From Parietaria judaica (taxonomy: Eukaryota > Streptophyta > Magnoliopsida > Rosales > Urticaceae): DNA of 64,000 nucleotides. The stretch covers positions 24,360,001-24,424,000 of the forward strand of contig OX940864.1 of the NCBI GenBank assembly GCA_954871525.1, given 5' to 3'. Every line of letters begins with the position of its first letter. Position 1 is the first letter of the stretch. The notes under the pieces were generated by a model. That model saw only the letters and a list, made by a program, of their open reading frames with translations. It did no database searches and was not told the DNA's origin. Shown here piece after piece: positions 45,653 to 58,548 of the stretch. The position numbers and the translations under genes were made by a program.

Positions 45653-48600
45653 ATGGCAGGCACAGGATCTCAGAAGACGTTTGACCCCGTTGGAGCAACT
45701 CCAAAGAGCCAGCCTGGGGTCAACCCGGCTCCCCAGCCACAAGACCCCGCTATCGCGACAATGATGGAAATCATCCTGAAACAGATCGAGAAGTTAAACG
45801 CGACGAGCAAGGATTTCCAGAAGAAATTGGAAGACCTAAGCTCGAACCACTCCCGTATCGAAGGAACCCTTACGAAGGTGATGAGCTCAATCCGATCCCA
45901 GCTCTCCACCGCACCTCGAAGAAACACGGTCCCAGGGAGAATTCTCGATTTCTCAGAATCACAAGATACTCCCGGATCAGACGAGGTGAGAAACACCGCG
46001 TCCGCCAGCACGGGCAACACCACCCCGGTGAGAAACCACGGTGGGTTCAACGTCGGACAAGCATCTCGGGGAACCAATCCCGGGGAAAACCCCAACTCCG
46101 GTTCGATCCTGCCCCAAACGAAGACGAGATCAGCCAAAGAGATTCCGATTTCCATACCCCGGTCAGGCACAATGCGGTTCCGAGTGCAGCAAACATGATG
46201 CCACCGCCACCGCCCCCGAGACCGAGGTATATTCGAGTCGGGGGAAGCTCCGAGAACCCCATCGGGGAATACCGGTCTGAACCATCCCCGACGAAGTCGG
46301 AAAATGCGAACGACGTGAATTTCCGCATACATCTCGATCAGTCATTCCAATTATGGCTAAGGGAACTAAAGGATAGCGTGAAGGAAGTCCGTACCGAGGT
46401 GAAAGCCGTGAACTCAAAGGTTCATAAAGCCACCTCGGCAGTGCCTGAAATCGATCTTCTCGTCAGGGAGTCGATGAGCACACTATTTACGCCACTGATT
46501 ACCGACGTAATAATCAGAGATGTAGGAAGGATGAACATCCCCCGGTACGACGGGAAGGCAGACCCAAGAGCGCACCTCCGCACTTTTCACATCGCTATGT
46601 CTAGATAAAATCTCGGACCAGCTCAGCGGGATGCTGGACAATGCCAGATCTTTGGCGAGCACCTCGTAAGAACCGCCTTAGATTTGTTCTCCAAGCTCGA
46701 ACCTTATTCCATCAGCTCGTTCGACCAAATAACGGCGGCTTTCCTCAAACACGTATCGATGTTCATGGAGGCAGAGACGACGGTGGCACAGTTGTACGCT
46801 CTGCAACAAACCAAGGACGAACCACTTTGTAGTTTCATCTCCAGATTCAAATATGTATTGTCCCGCCTAATCGGGATAAGTGATGAAACTGCGATCGCCA
46901 CGCTCGCCGCAGGATTGTGGTACAAATCCAAATTCCGGCAAGACATATGCGTAAATCGCTACACGTCGATCGAAGACGTCATGCACCGCGGAAGTAACTG
47001 GATCAGAGTGGAAGAAGAACCAACCGCCCTAGCAGCCAAATTCGACCCCACACCCGCGATCCCGAAACAACATTTCCAGCCAAAACCTTCTCGAGATCAT
47101 AACCAACAAAGAGGAAACAGCAGCTCACGAGGTGGTCACAATAGTGGCAACGCCAAACGGGGCGTGAACCTTCCAGGTTACGTAATGAATTCCGAGACAA
47201 ACGAAGTGAATACTTCATATGGCAGCTCGCAGCAAAACGATCCATGGCCAAAGGACCCAAAGGCTTATTGCAAATTTCACAAGGTTTACGGCCATGCCAC
47301 CATTGCGTGCAAGAAGCTCCAAATGGCGCTGGCCTAGCGTTTCGAATGGGGTGAATTGAAAGACCTCGATATCGAATCCCTCAACCCGAAACTCCTAGAA
47401 GACGAAGCAACAGGGAGTAACCCCGCAGCTTCCAAGAAAAGGAAACACCAGAAGCGGAGAGACCAATCTCCCCGCGGCGAGGTCTTGAGCCCACTTTCGG
47501 AAAAGAAGGGAAAGCAGATAAACGAGGTCGAGGGCGCCAGTCAGCAAAAGGGGCCACAGATCATCGATGTCATAATGGGAGGATCGCAGTACTGCAAGCC
47601 AACCATAAACTTTTTGGACATATGTTCTTAAACAAGCTGATTTTATCCATTTGTAAAAGATTATGACAAGTCGTTGAATAAAAGATGGTGCTTATTATGT
47701 TCATTTTACTATAGTTTCTGGTAGAGTAAAATAGAATGTTTGTTCCTTAGTTCATAAAGGATGCAATTATGTTATTATTATAACAACAGAGTCAATGTGA
47801 GGAAGAATTAATAAGCATAATAAATGAACTTAAAATGTCCGTGACCTGATTAACTGGGTGGGAACCCATTAATCGAATAAGGTCATTAATGTGATTAAGT
47901 GATAATCCTATTCTGGATTTTGTGTGTGTCACACTCACTAGAAGTGCATTAAGTATGAAGTGCCTTCATACTGGACCGGACCTGACTTAAACTCCAGAAG
48001 TTATCATATAAGACTGTCACTGATAACTTGGAGTTGAGTCACTAGTATGATGATCAAATTGATATTCGTTCTAAGTCCTGAGTGATCTTGAGTATGAGTT
48101 GTTGGCCTGATTGTTCTTTGATTTAACCGTTAAAGAACACAATATATTACGACTATTCCCAACACTATTATTTTGGGAACATGATGGTCAGCAGTGAAGG
48201 TAGCTTGGTCATAGACATGGGCATCACACAGCTCTCTTCAGAGTCACGATGATTCCCTTGGTTGTCAGTGGTGAGAAGTGAGAGGTACCCGTGCGCAACT
48301 TATGAATTGAAACCATAAGTGGGTTACTCATGATATTACTGACTGAGTCAAGGATGAAAATGCAATGAGGGGCGAAACGGTAAAAACCGCCTGCTCGTGT
48401 GTGAATCAACAAGTGAAAGATCAATAACCCGAATTTGATTGTATCAATGGACACCCTGCTGTTATAAAGGGAATAATATATACTATATCACTAAAGAGTG
48501 CAGCATCGGGTCTATAGTGGAGTCACTTCGAGGTTTGATGAACATCTAGCAGTTCGTTGGAGCTTAAGTGATACGGGTACATGGTCCCCAGGATAGCTTC

Positions 48601-51078
48601 GTAACGGATGATACGTACGTGACATAAAAACATCTTGATATGTTTTAATCATTTGTCAAGACTTATAAAACTGAAGTCAAGTTAGACATCAGATAGTTTT
48701 ATCAGTAGCGTGGCAAAAGAACCATATCTTGGTAACCGAAATTAACTGACAAAAGAAAGTAGAACTTGTATTTTCTCTCAACATAAAAGTTGTTGGAAAT
48801 TAAATTATAAGAAACTTTTCTTTTGGAACCGAGTCGTTTCGACGTACGGTTTGTGATTTAGAGAATTTCTAAGTTTATGATCGTTTCGGTAAACCGTGAT
48901 ATTAAATCACATGTCACGAATTTAAATGATGGTGTGTCACCATGACATTTGAATGTGTGATATTGAGGTCAGACGATATTAATATAATTTAATTATTTGG
49001 ATTTAATTATTAATGTCATATTAATAATTAATTAATAATTAATAGATTTATATTAATAAATAAAAATATATATTTATATATATTTAATATGTGTAAATTA
49101 GAATTAGGGTTCATGATATGAAACCCTAGTGAATTCGAATAACATGATTTGGTCTTTCCATATTTGCGGCATAAGTACCAAAAGTTTTGGTATTTCGAAT
49201 TTGGTTAATTAATTATATCCGTTGGATCGGTTTTAAGATTTAATCTTTACCGTCGGATTAAAAATTAATTAATAATATATATTATATATAATTTTCGAAT
49301 ATATTATGGATAAGAATTAAAAACCCTAGGGTATTTGATTTTATCCTTAATTAATTCGATCCATTAGATTGGTTTAAGATTTATCTCAACCATTGGATCT
49401 GGATAATTAGAATTCAAATTTTATTATATTTATATATATAATTCGAATAATATAAGGATAAGATGATAAGATTACATAATTTGATCCTATCATGTATTTC
49501 TTATTTAATTAAATCCCTAATTAATTATATCCATTGAATTTAGATAGGATTAAATCTAGACCATTGGATTGAGATAATTAATTATATTTAATTAATATAA
49601 TTCAAAATTAGGGAGGAAAAATCTCCAATTCGGTTACAGTCTGAGCCTATAAATAGGGAGCTCATTCAACACATTTTTCACACCTACACCCAGAGAAAAT
49701 TTCGAACTATCCCTCTCCTTAAGGGTCTGCGAATTTTTCCTCTGACCTCTCTCTCTGGTTCGGCTTAAGAGACAAAGTCTCCGGAAGCTTTAAAAGAACC
49801 ATCAGTTAAAAATTTACGACGGAGTCCTGCCGGCAAAGCCCACGCTTCGGTACGAGGAATCCAGGAGAATATCCCGGAAGAACACGGGTGTTTCCCTCAG
49901 CACCGACGGAGCCCTGCCAAGTTCAGAACGCATAGCCGGTTGTCGTCAATTGAGGTACGGCCTTATGCATTGGGTTAATAAATGCGACCATTTACTGCTT
50001 TCTATTTATTTCCTATAGACTAGATTATTAATAATGATTTATGAATATTAAATTGGATAATATTTATTAAATCTTGAAAATATTTATTATCCGATATCCG
50101 GACCGTTGTACGGATAACAAGTTTTCCGCTTTAAAATAATTTTTTAAATGTTACCCGGACGGTTCGGAGGCTTATCTAGTGATAATATAATGGGATCCGA
50201 GTCGGGATTTCCCAACACAACTCGATCAAAGCTCATCAGAGAAAGATCCACACCGACACAGCTCGTCAGCCGACCTTAGGTCCCGAAGCCCTAATCACTT
50301 TCAAGGAAAGCGACGCGAGAGAACTCGCCGGGCCGCACGACGATGCTTTGGTAGTATCCTTAAGCGTTAATAACTGGGTCACAAAGAGGATCCTTATCGA
50401 CAACGGAAGTTCGGCCGACGTGATTTTCCTATCGACACTGTGTCAAATGAAAGTAAAACCTAAAGACATCGATATGGAATCAATTCCCCTGACCGGATTC
50501 AGCGGCCACTCCATCAACACCGTCGGATAGAAAAAACTCCCCGTGCTAGCTGGAGGGGTAAACCTCTCCACCAAATTCCTGGTCATCGACTGTCCGTCAC
50601 CCTATAATATACTAGGGAGGCCGTGGATACACGCGATGAAGGCGGTACCATCAACGTATCACCAAAGTCTACAGTTCCCATCCGAAGAGGGAATTAAGGA
50701 AATCAAAGGTGATCAGGCTATGTCCAGAAGATGCTACATGTCAAGCTTTCTGCTCGCAAAACAGAGCACGGAACACAGCGCATAGCAATTAAAGCAGCCC
50801 GAGGTGAACGAAGTCCGAACCACCTCGGAATACGACTCTCCAACACTCAAAACGATCAGACAAGTGTCCATCGATGAAGGAAATCCAGAACACACAGTTG
50901 GGATAGGAGCCGAGCTCAAAGGCGAACTACGGAGATAACTCGTTAAATTCCTCAAAAGGAACAAGGAGTGCTTCGCATGGTCCCACGAGGATATGCCGGG
51001 GATCAATCTCGAGATCATATCTCACGAACTGAACGTAGACCTAAGTTTCCGACCTGTAAAACATAAACGGAGAAAACT
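45653..51078 (+). pseudogene. Ty3/Gypsy gag-protease-(RT) polyprotein, decayed and interrupted
   Basis: The frame opens MAGTGSQKTFDPVGATPK. It shifts near 46110 and meets stops near 46606 (TAA after IAMSR) and 47335 (TAG after LQMALA). The gag core is visible as FMEAETTVAQLYALQQTKDE and FISRFKYVLSRL, with a CCHC-like knuckle YCKFHKVYGHATIACKKL. After the 2.6-kb insertion it resumes with SIKAHQRK, ITFKESDARELAGPHDDALV and the aspartic protease site ILIDNGSSADVIF, then DCPSPYNILGRPWIH. Three stops follow (~50528, ~50783, ~50936) before the RT entry LNVDLSFRPVKHKRRK, where it ends. Most of RT, RNase H and integrase are missing. Confidence 0.88.
47611..50217 (+). mobile_element. 2.6-kb LTR-like insertion inside the Gypsy element
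   Basis: Gypsy coding breaks off after KPTIN (47610) and resumes in phase with SIKAHQRK (50222). The insert ends TTTCCCAACA. A TGTTGGAAATTAAATT word at ~48790 could be the start of a ~1.43-kb LTR. There is a TATA box cctataaatag near 49650 and no ORF with a known domain. Left edge TTTTTGGACATATG is not a clean LTR start, so this is either one very long solo LTR with an eroded tip or a 3' remnant of a non-coding element. Flanks taaac/acaac are at best a decayed TSD. The section 49200-49580 contains three copies of a palindrome-like tccattggatt...ggttta-gattta block. Confidence 0.6.
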
Positions 51079-51129
51079 ATGAAGGCCACGACGCGGCGGC
51101 AAGGAAGATCCCATTGGCGTCGTCCATGG

Positions 51130-51770
51130 CCTGTGCATTAACTTGTGTTAACAAATTTCATATATTGTCAAATCGACATTCAACTGTTTGATATGAACTT
51201 GTATTAACAAAGTTAATACATTGTAAAATCGGCATTAACTTGTATTAACAAAGTTAATACATTGTATTATTAACAAAGTTAATTAATTGTCAATAAAGAA
51301 AATTATTATTGTGATGAATAACGCGTTCAATTGGTTAATTACTTATTTAATAATTAATTACAAAATTCTATCCATATTTATAGGCAAAATAGTTAGCATT
51401 CATAATTTTAGCTAATTACTTAAAAATCTGATAACGTGATTAGCCCTTATTTTTTTATTATTTCGATTTTAGCCCCCCAAAGTTAATACATTGTCAAATC
51501 AGCATTAACTTGTATCAACAAAGTTAATATATTGTCAAATCGGCTTCAACTCTTTGAAATGAACTTGTATTAACAAAGTTTTTAACAAAGTTAATACATT
51601 GTAAAATCGGCATTAACTTGTATTAACAAAGTTAATACATTGTAAAATCGGCATTAACTTGTATTAACAAAGTTAATACATTGTATCAACAAAGTTAATA
51701 TATTGTCAATAAAGAAAATTATTATTGTGATGAATAACACGTTCAATTGGTTAAGCTTATTTACAATTAA
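51130..51770 (+). repeat. ~41-bp minisatellite in a larger direct duplication
   Basis: Units of cattaacttgtattaaca-aagttaatacattgt-aaatcgg repeat several times at 51137-51290 and 51487-51705. Both blocks are followed by the same aaagaaaattattattgtgatgaataac and cgttcaattggtta, so a ~360-bp block carrying the minisatellite was itself duplicated. Confidence 0.75.
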
Positions 51771-52395
51771 TTTCAAAATACTATCCATATTTATAGGCAA
51801 AATAGTTAGCATTCACGTGATTTTAGCACACAAAATATAATCCACATATAATAGCTAATTAATTAAAAATTGATAACGTGATTAGCCCCTATTTTTTAGT
51901 AATTCAATTTTACTTTTTGAAAATATATATATATATTTTAAAAACAAATCGTGATTAGCATTTTTTAGCACGATTAATTTATTTCTTTTTTAATTAATAA
52001 CGAAAAATATAGCCACTATTATTTAGGCTTTGATTTTGGCAATTTGAAAAGACTAGTCAAGAATTAATCACGTTTGAAACATTAATCACATTTAATTGAT
52101 TAAAAAATTAAATAATTAATTATAAGGTTGATAAGGTCTTTTGTGATTTATTAATGTGGTTGATTGGCTATTTAGCAATGTTAACCAAAGGTTGGCTATT
52201 TTGCAAAATAATTTTTTCTATTTGGCTATATAGCCATAGAGCCCATATATATATATTCGATCCCGATGTTGTTTCTGAACTCGAATTAGCCGCGCTACCG
52301 TCACTGCCGTTTCCGTTGTCAGTCTCACAGCCGTTTGGTTCTTCGCACTTGATCTCGTCCTCCTCATTATATCTAACATAAAAGTGAATTATTCA

Positions 52396-52606
52396 TATTA
52401 ATACAACCTAATATCTAACATTAATACAACCTAATATCTAACAAAAACGTGTATTAACCACATTAATACAACCTAATATCTAACAAAAACTTGAATTAAC
52501 CACAGTAATACAATCTAATATATAACAAAAACATGAATTAACCATATTAATACAATCTAATATCTAACAAAAACCGTGAATTAATTACATTAATACAAAA
52601 TCAAAA
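52396..52606 (+). repeat. ~42-bp minisatellite, about five units
   Basis: Head-to-tail units of attaatacaa-ctaatatctaacaaaaac-tgaattaacca with small changes. No coding potential. Confidence 0.75.
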
Positions 52607-53130
52607 TATATATAGATGATAGTATAATTTTTGTTATCCAATATCTAACAAATATATATCAACCACGCATATAATTTTTGTTAAAAATTTTAATCACGAT
52701 TTTTTATTTTTAAACAAATTAACTTAGTTAGTACACGTTAATATAGTTTTTCTGCAAAACAAGTAAATGTTCTCATTTTTAAGAAAAATTAACTTTGTTA
52801 ATACACGTTAATATGTTGTATCGTTGATTTTCCATAAAATAATTTTTGAAAAAAAAATCGTATAAACCGTAATTTTCCATTTTGATTTTTGAAAATTTTA
52901 ATTTTAAAAAAATATTTCGTGATTAGCTGTAATTAGGCACGATTAATTAATTTCCTTTTTAATTAATTACAATAATAATAATAAATATAGGTTAAATAAA
53001 AGAGTATTATAGGTATAAAATCTGTTATTAAATAGCCACCTCATCCATTTGGCTATTTTGCAAAGAAAAAAGAAAGGTTGGCTATTTGGCTAATTAAACG
53101 TTTCAATTTGACTATTTAGCTAGAGAACCC

Positions 53131-53881
53131 TATATATAATTTCTAAGCATGTTTTTTAATTCGTAAGTATGTGCTTGAATAATATTTGCATTATACTACT
53201 TTATTTTCATAATAAGTATTCGAAGATCGAGCAAATTCATATGTCAAGTAAAGACCCACATTGCCCTGTAAAATTCTATAACACAATTACCTTCGTGAAA
53301 CCTTTAGCACCGTAAATACCCATCCCGTTTTATCATGTGAAAAACCCACTCAACTCGACCCGTAAAAGTCCAATAGACTCAGCACGTAAAAGTCCAAAGT
53401 TTTCCATTACTTTACAAAACAAAGCAAACAAAAAAAAACACATTTCTTCAAATTATTTTGTTAGGCCTCATATCAATAAAATATTATTTTGGGGGGTCGA
53501 ACGATAAAGAAACAAATCAAAAGTAAAGTTAAAATCAGTTTTTCAGGTATTAACGGCAATTCTACAACTAACTATAATTTGTTTTCCCACGCAACTGTTA
53601 TAGGAAAAATAATTTCTAAGAATATTAAACCAAACACAAAAAATCAAATTTAAACATCGAATACATAGCTTTATTGAGGAAGATCAACCATTAAAGCTCA
53701 ACGATTAATTTTATTCATGAAGGTCTTCAAGGAGTTATTACCCACAAACATTGACATTCATTTGACAAAAACAACAACATAGATTTATATATTATAGAGC
53801 AATACTATTATAAAATATATATATGTTTCGTACGGAATCAAGGAAAGAGAACGATGAAAAACTGTGTTGGTTCGAATTTGT
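53131..53881. other. Spacer and 3' flank of the Cys-rich peptide gene
   Basis: AT-rich; no gene. The region just below 53882 is the likely 3'UTR of the minus-strand peptide gene. Confidence 0.4.
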
Positions 53882-54130
53882 TTATCGAGTTCTAGTCCTA
53901 GACCAACAAAAGAAGCAGGAGATCTTGGCGCAGAGTGGCTCGCATTGGTTCCGGCAGTGCCACAGCGAGCCCTGATTCCTATCGCCGAGGCTCATGCATT
54001 GATTGACGCAGCTATTAAAGCACCCCATGTCGAGCGCGTACCGGATTGCTCCCACTCCATGCATCGACGCCAATGCCATTACCATAGCCACCGCCAATGC
54101 CACCGCCAATTTTCTCGCCTCCATATTCAT
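53882..54130 (-). CDS. Small secreted Cys-rich peptide (thionin-like spacing)
   Basis: 82 codons plus TAA. Residues ~5-28 (ARKLAVALAVAMVMALASMH) form a strong signal peptide, so the product is predicted to be secreted. The mature part is Cys-rich with CFNSCVNQC, then WHCRNQCEPLC, then ISCFFC, a Cx3Cx3C ... Cx3Cx3C pattern that would make paired helical hairpins held by disulfides. This spacing resembles plant thionin-like and related antimicrobial or signalling peptides, but I cannot place it in a named family. A second in-frame ATG two codons in (MNM) could also serve as start. A TATA-like box lies ~110 bp upstream and the leader is CT/A-rich. No intron. It is intact and likely expressed. 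Confidence 0.65.
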   Translation of the reverse strand: MNMEARKLAVALAVAMVMALASMHGVGAIRYALDMGCFNSCVNQCMSLGDRNQGSLWHCRNQCEPLCAKISCFFCWSRTRTR

Positions 54131-54237
54131 TATCGCTTCTTGCTTAAAATTCCAAACGAAACCCTAAGGAACCTCTTTGAAGAATAAAAAAGTGCTCGGA
54201 CTTAATATTATCTTATGCATAATCAGGGGATTCTCGT

Positions 54238-54252
54238 GTTTATATATATTAT
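54238..54252 (-). promoter_or_regulatory. TATA box of the Cys-rich peptide gene
   Basis: Minus-strand atatatataaacacg lies ~110 bp before the start codon, in a good position for a short-leader gene. Predicted from sequence only. Confidence 0.5.
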
Positions 54253-56145
54253 GTAAATTAATTAGGGTTATTGAAATTGTTCTCATATAAGGCTGTGTGG
54301 CTGAGGTTTAATGCTAATTCTAATGGTGATAATTCAGCCATATATTTAGCAACAAAATTAATTTACAAAAATGGTAATTACTGTGCAAAAAAAAAAAATG
54401 CTTAATGTGCTTGATCGATAAACACGGAAAACTAGAATTTAGCAGGTTGTTGGTTATTCTTGTATATAGTATTTGACCAACTATAGTAATAATAGAGAAG
54501 CCGGTCCTGAATTTTAAAGGAGCCTTAAGCGAAGAATAATTTTGTTGCCTTTGTCGAATATGATGATATTAATTTTAAATTTGTTTTGATGATTCTAATT
54601 TTTTTTTTATATATATTAAAGACATGGACTTACTTAGCGTCTTTTTAGACTCGACATTAAGTAATATAACAATAATTCAACATCTGTTATAATTGACTCT
54701 TTTTTTTTGCCTCCGGTTCGGTCTCGGCATCTTGCTCCCTTGCATTTGTTTTGTTACATTTTCCCATTCATGTTTTGATTTGATACAGAAATTTCTTTTT
54801 CTATAAAAAATAAATTATATTTTTTTATAGGGTAAATGAGGGAAATGCCCATTTGTGATTCAAGGTTTTTTAAAAAAATGCCCATTATTTCTATTTTTGG
54901 TAATCAAAACCACCTATTAATTGAAATATGGACTAAAATACCCTTTAATTTTTTATTATTATTAATGTTCCTTAATTGTAGCATAATAGAATCAACCAAT
55001 TAATGCTTAAAAAATAACCCTTACCGTAGCATACTTAGTAATCCTATTAAATAGGAATATTTGAATAAACTGATTTTAATAAATAAAAATATAAGTAATT
55101 TTTTTATATCAACATACATTTGGTTTATGTAATTACCAATATAAAACTGTAAATATATATACAAATTACGATTCGTAAATATCAACATGAATTTGGTATA
55201 TGTATATACCAATATAAAACTGTAAATTTAATTACCAAAATTGTATATGTAATCTGTGCAAATCGTAAATATCAACATACATTTTGTTTATGTAATTACC
55301 AATATAAAACTGTAAATATATATACGAATTACGAATCGTAAATATCAACATGAATTTGGTATATGTATATACCAATATAAAACTGTAAATTTAATTACCA
55401 AAATTGTATATGTAATACGGGGACTGTTTGTGCAAATCGTAAAATATCAACATACATTTGGTTTATGTAATTACCAATATAAAACTGTAAATATATATAC
55501 GAGAGAGAGAGCGACGAGAGATTCATGTTAATGGCGACGAGAGAGAGAGAGAGAAATTGTAAGCTTAATTATAGGAAATTATAATTTCAAAATTATATTA
55601 TGAATAATTATTAAAACAAAAATTAATAATTAATATTAGGGTTAATATGGTCCAAAAAAGTTTATTAATAGGTATAAATTAATTGTTGAAACTATGGGCA
55701 ATTTTCTTAAATCTTAGGTGGTTTTTGAGCATTTGGTGGGTTTTTCTTATTTTATATAATGGTCAAATTGTCAATATTAAAGGGTTTTTTTTTTTTTTTT
55801 AAGTATATATAAAAGGTTTTCTAACATATCAAATGTAAGAAAGTAAAAGAGCAACCAATGTCAAACTTAACGGAAACAACACCAATTATTCTATATATTA
55901 TTGACTAATTTAAGGTACAAGACCAACTATATGATAACGTTCGTCAAGTACACGTACGTAGTATAATATTTTGAGCTGGTTTTCTGATCATATTTACACA
56001 CAATTTTGCAGGTTTTAATAATGGATTAGGAATTCTTTGGTAATCTCTCTGTCATGTTCTTCATATGGACTTTAAGACATTGAAATCTGTGATTCCGATT
56101 TCAATTAATATTGTTAAGTGGACTTAATTTTTTGCTTACTTAGTT
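54253..56145. other. Intergenic, AT-rich
   Basis: No gene recognised apart from the tandem repeat at 55.1-55.5 kb and a (ga)n-rich stretch at 55500-55555. Confidence 0.45.
55100..55500 (+). repeat. Tandem repeat, ~165-180-bp unit, ~2.5 copies
   Basis: atatcaacatacattt-gtttatgtaattaccaatataaaactgtaaatatatatac recurs at ~55107, ~55268 and ~55447. Each is followed by a related half-unit (atatcaacatgaatttggtatatgtatatacc). So the unit is a dimer of diverged ~80-bp monomers. Confidence 0.75.
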
Positions 56146-56700
56146 TTACATGTATAGCTCTAGTCTTGTCCATTTCTTGCGCCTTGTAATGAGCATGAGC
56201 GTCCCAGCTTGGCACGAGAGACCGCAAATGAGACCGATCCACAAGCCCTGAATTCGCGGTCCACACGCATATATTATCATTAGCCAAACCGTCACGTAGC
56301 ACGGCCTACTCCACCGTTATGGTAAAAGACTAAAAGAAAAAAAAAATCTTAAATTTTGGGGCTAAAAAAAATCAATGTAAGGATCTCGAAATTACTTTAA
56401 ATTAGATTTGATTAGTATTTGGCCTCTAAAACTGTTAAGAACATCATATTTGAATGAGTAATTATTTATTTTATAAATATCTTGTATACTTTTGCAATAA
56501 TTTTTTTTTTTTTTGCAATTTTAGTACGGCCCCTAAAACTACGCGGCCTCAAAAATTTGAGGCACAGCCTTATATATAAGACAAATGTTACTCGAAGTCC
56601 TTGCTTTGTATTTTTTTATTTTATTTATGTGATCTTTTATTTTGTAAAATGACTTTACCACTCTTGACTTTGTATTTTTCTCTTATTATATATATATATA

Positions 56701-57333
56701 GGGAAACTTGAAAAAAAGTTCCCCAAAAAGCAAGTTCTACCCATTTTGTCTCCCACTTTAATAAATCTGTATATCTATTCCCCAATTTTTATTTTGCCTT
56801 AATTTTGACAAAAATACCCTTTTTTACCATTTTTTTTTTCATCTTTGTAGACTCTTTGGAAATAGTACGAAATATTTGTTAGACCGTTTTTTGCCTCATT
56901 TCGGACAGTTTTTGGAATTGGCTTAGACAGTTTCTAGGTTTCGGAAAAAGGCTTAGACAATTTCATGCATAGAGTTTGACACTAAATAAAGCTTAAGTAG
57001 ACACTTCTTTATTTTCAAAATAAAGTCCATCAAATTATTATTTGGTTGGAATTACAAGTTTATATGTGGTTAGACACTTTTGTACATCAAAATAACTATT
57101 TTTCGCATCTTTGTAGACAATTTGGAAATAGTATGAAATATTGGTTAGACCGTTTTTTAGTTCATTTTGGACCGGTTTTGGTATTGGCTTAGACAGTTTC
57201 TAGGTTTCGGAAAAAGGCTTAGACAGTTTCATGCATAAAGCAAAATAAAAATTGGGGAATAGATATACAAGTTTATTAAAGTGGGAGACAAAAGGGGTAG
57301 AACTTGCTTTTTGGGGGACTTTTTTTCAAGTTT

Positions 57334-57336
<3 letters not shown>
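56701..57336. mobile_element. 636-bp inverted-repeat element in the MATE pseudogene's last intron
   Basis: Arms of ~110 bp (GGGAAACTTGAAAAAAAGTT... and its inverse ending AAGTTTCCC) are nearly perfect. Between them a ~115-bp segment (ttggaaatagta-gaaatattggttagaccg ... ggcttagacagtttcatgcata) is directly duplicated at ~56855-56968 and ~57120-57236. It lies in (TA)n, so the TSD cannot be told from the flank. The arm length suggests a MULE-type MITE. Confidence 0.75.

Positions 57337-57387
<51 letters not shown>
57337..57387. repeat. (TA)n microsatellite
   Basis: About 25 uninterrupted TA dinucleotides immediately after the preceding element. Tyr/Ile-rich ORFs over it are artefacts. Confidence 0.95.
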
Positions 57388-57389
<2 letters not shown>

Positions 57390-58139
57390 CATAAGAGTGG
57401 AAAACAATATCGTGGTGACCTTGTGATAAAGCTTGAGGTTGAAGGCAAGGAGGCACGAAGTGGTCAAGCCTACGAGGTAGAACATGGCCAAGTTCACGCA
57501 CACTGCAATGCGCTGCCAACCACACCCTCGAGCCACGCCTGAAATATCAAACCCAAACTTCACTTACAATCTCATCAAATCTCTTATTTTATTTTATTTT
57601 ATTTTATTTTTGTGTGGATCCCTTCAATTTTACATTTTCGTTCTTTTTTTTCTCGTGAATTTTATATTTGATACATCTTGTTCTATATTTCAAAAAATAT
57701 TATTAGCTTAAAATGATAAATTAGGACATTAATCTAGTACGCGATAAACTTACTAACGGTTTCTATTGATTTATAACAAAAAGCATTTATAATATAAATT
57801 ACAGAGAATTCACTTCGTACGTCAGAGCTTTTTGGAATCGAAACGCCAACCTGATAAGATACCCTGGATCGCGTCAAGCACGATTGATGCCGCGAGCAGC
57901 GGAGTCATGGAAGCGAATGAGCTTCTGATCTCAGAACCGTCGCTGAAGAAACCAACCCATGCGTCCCGCCCAATCCTGAGAGCCGCCACAACCACAACGG
58001 CCTGAATAACCGAGAGCTTGAGAGCGACGATCATCGCGCCCTTTGCTCTGCCTGGACACTCCGCTCCCAGCTCGTTCGACACCCTCGTACTGTTGGTCCC
58101 AACATGTTCCATTTTGTTTCGTTTCAGCCCAAGAATAAA

Positions 58140-58284
58140 ACTATGTAAGGGGTGAAACCAAGACTGAAAAATTAATATTTTGAGGTATTATAGCTACCGA
58201 AAATAAACTGGATTTTACAAATAATACTATGTTAGGGGTGAAACTAAGACCGAAGAATTAATATTTTGAGGTATCATAGTTACG
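58140..58284 (+). repeat. Tandem duplication, ~88-bp spacing
   Basis: ctatgt-aggggtgaaac-aagac-ga-aattaatattttgaggtat-atag-tac occurs at ~58140-58197 and ~58228-58284 within an intron of the MATE pseudogene. Confidence 0.7.
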
Positions 58285-58548
58285 GTTCCCAATTTTTTGT
58301 TTTTAACAATTCAGTACGTGCTCTTAAAGTCCAGTTTGTTTTCGGTCACCAAAACTAGTAGAAAACAGGTTTTACTGATATTTACCGGTTACTAGATATC
58401 GGTTACAAAATATTTTATTTTACCAGGTTTGATATTGGTTCTAACTAATTCGATATACATAAATTCTAATAATATTAAAAAAACAATATTATAATATACT
58501 GGGACCGATATATACCAGTCCGGTTCTCAAAACTCAGACCATGGACCA

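Larger units (their letters stand above)
51079..53130. mobile_element. MULE-family remnants ending the Gypsy element
   Basis: Two right-hand MULE ends in the same orientation finish at 52244 (tagccatagagccc) and 53130 (tagctagagaaccc). Each is preceded by ggctattttgcaaa and tttggcta words as in the right arm of the 33.7-42.4-kb element, with shared inner sequence (gattagc, tttcctttttaattaa, atagccacctcat). Left ends were not found. The material contains two minisatellites, listed separately, and no transposase. Confidence 0.55.

Noticed and set aside
45670..46332. 220-aa antisense ORF over gag
   Set aside because: Mirror of the GC-rich gag frame; no domain.
57229..57563. Tyr/Ile repeat ORFs
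   Set aside because: Produced by the (TA)n microsatellite running into MATE exon 6 on the same strand.
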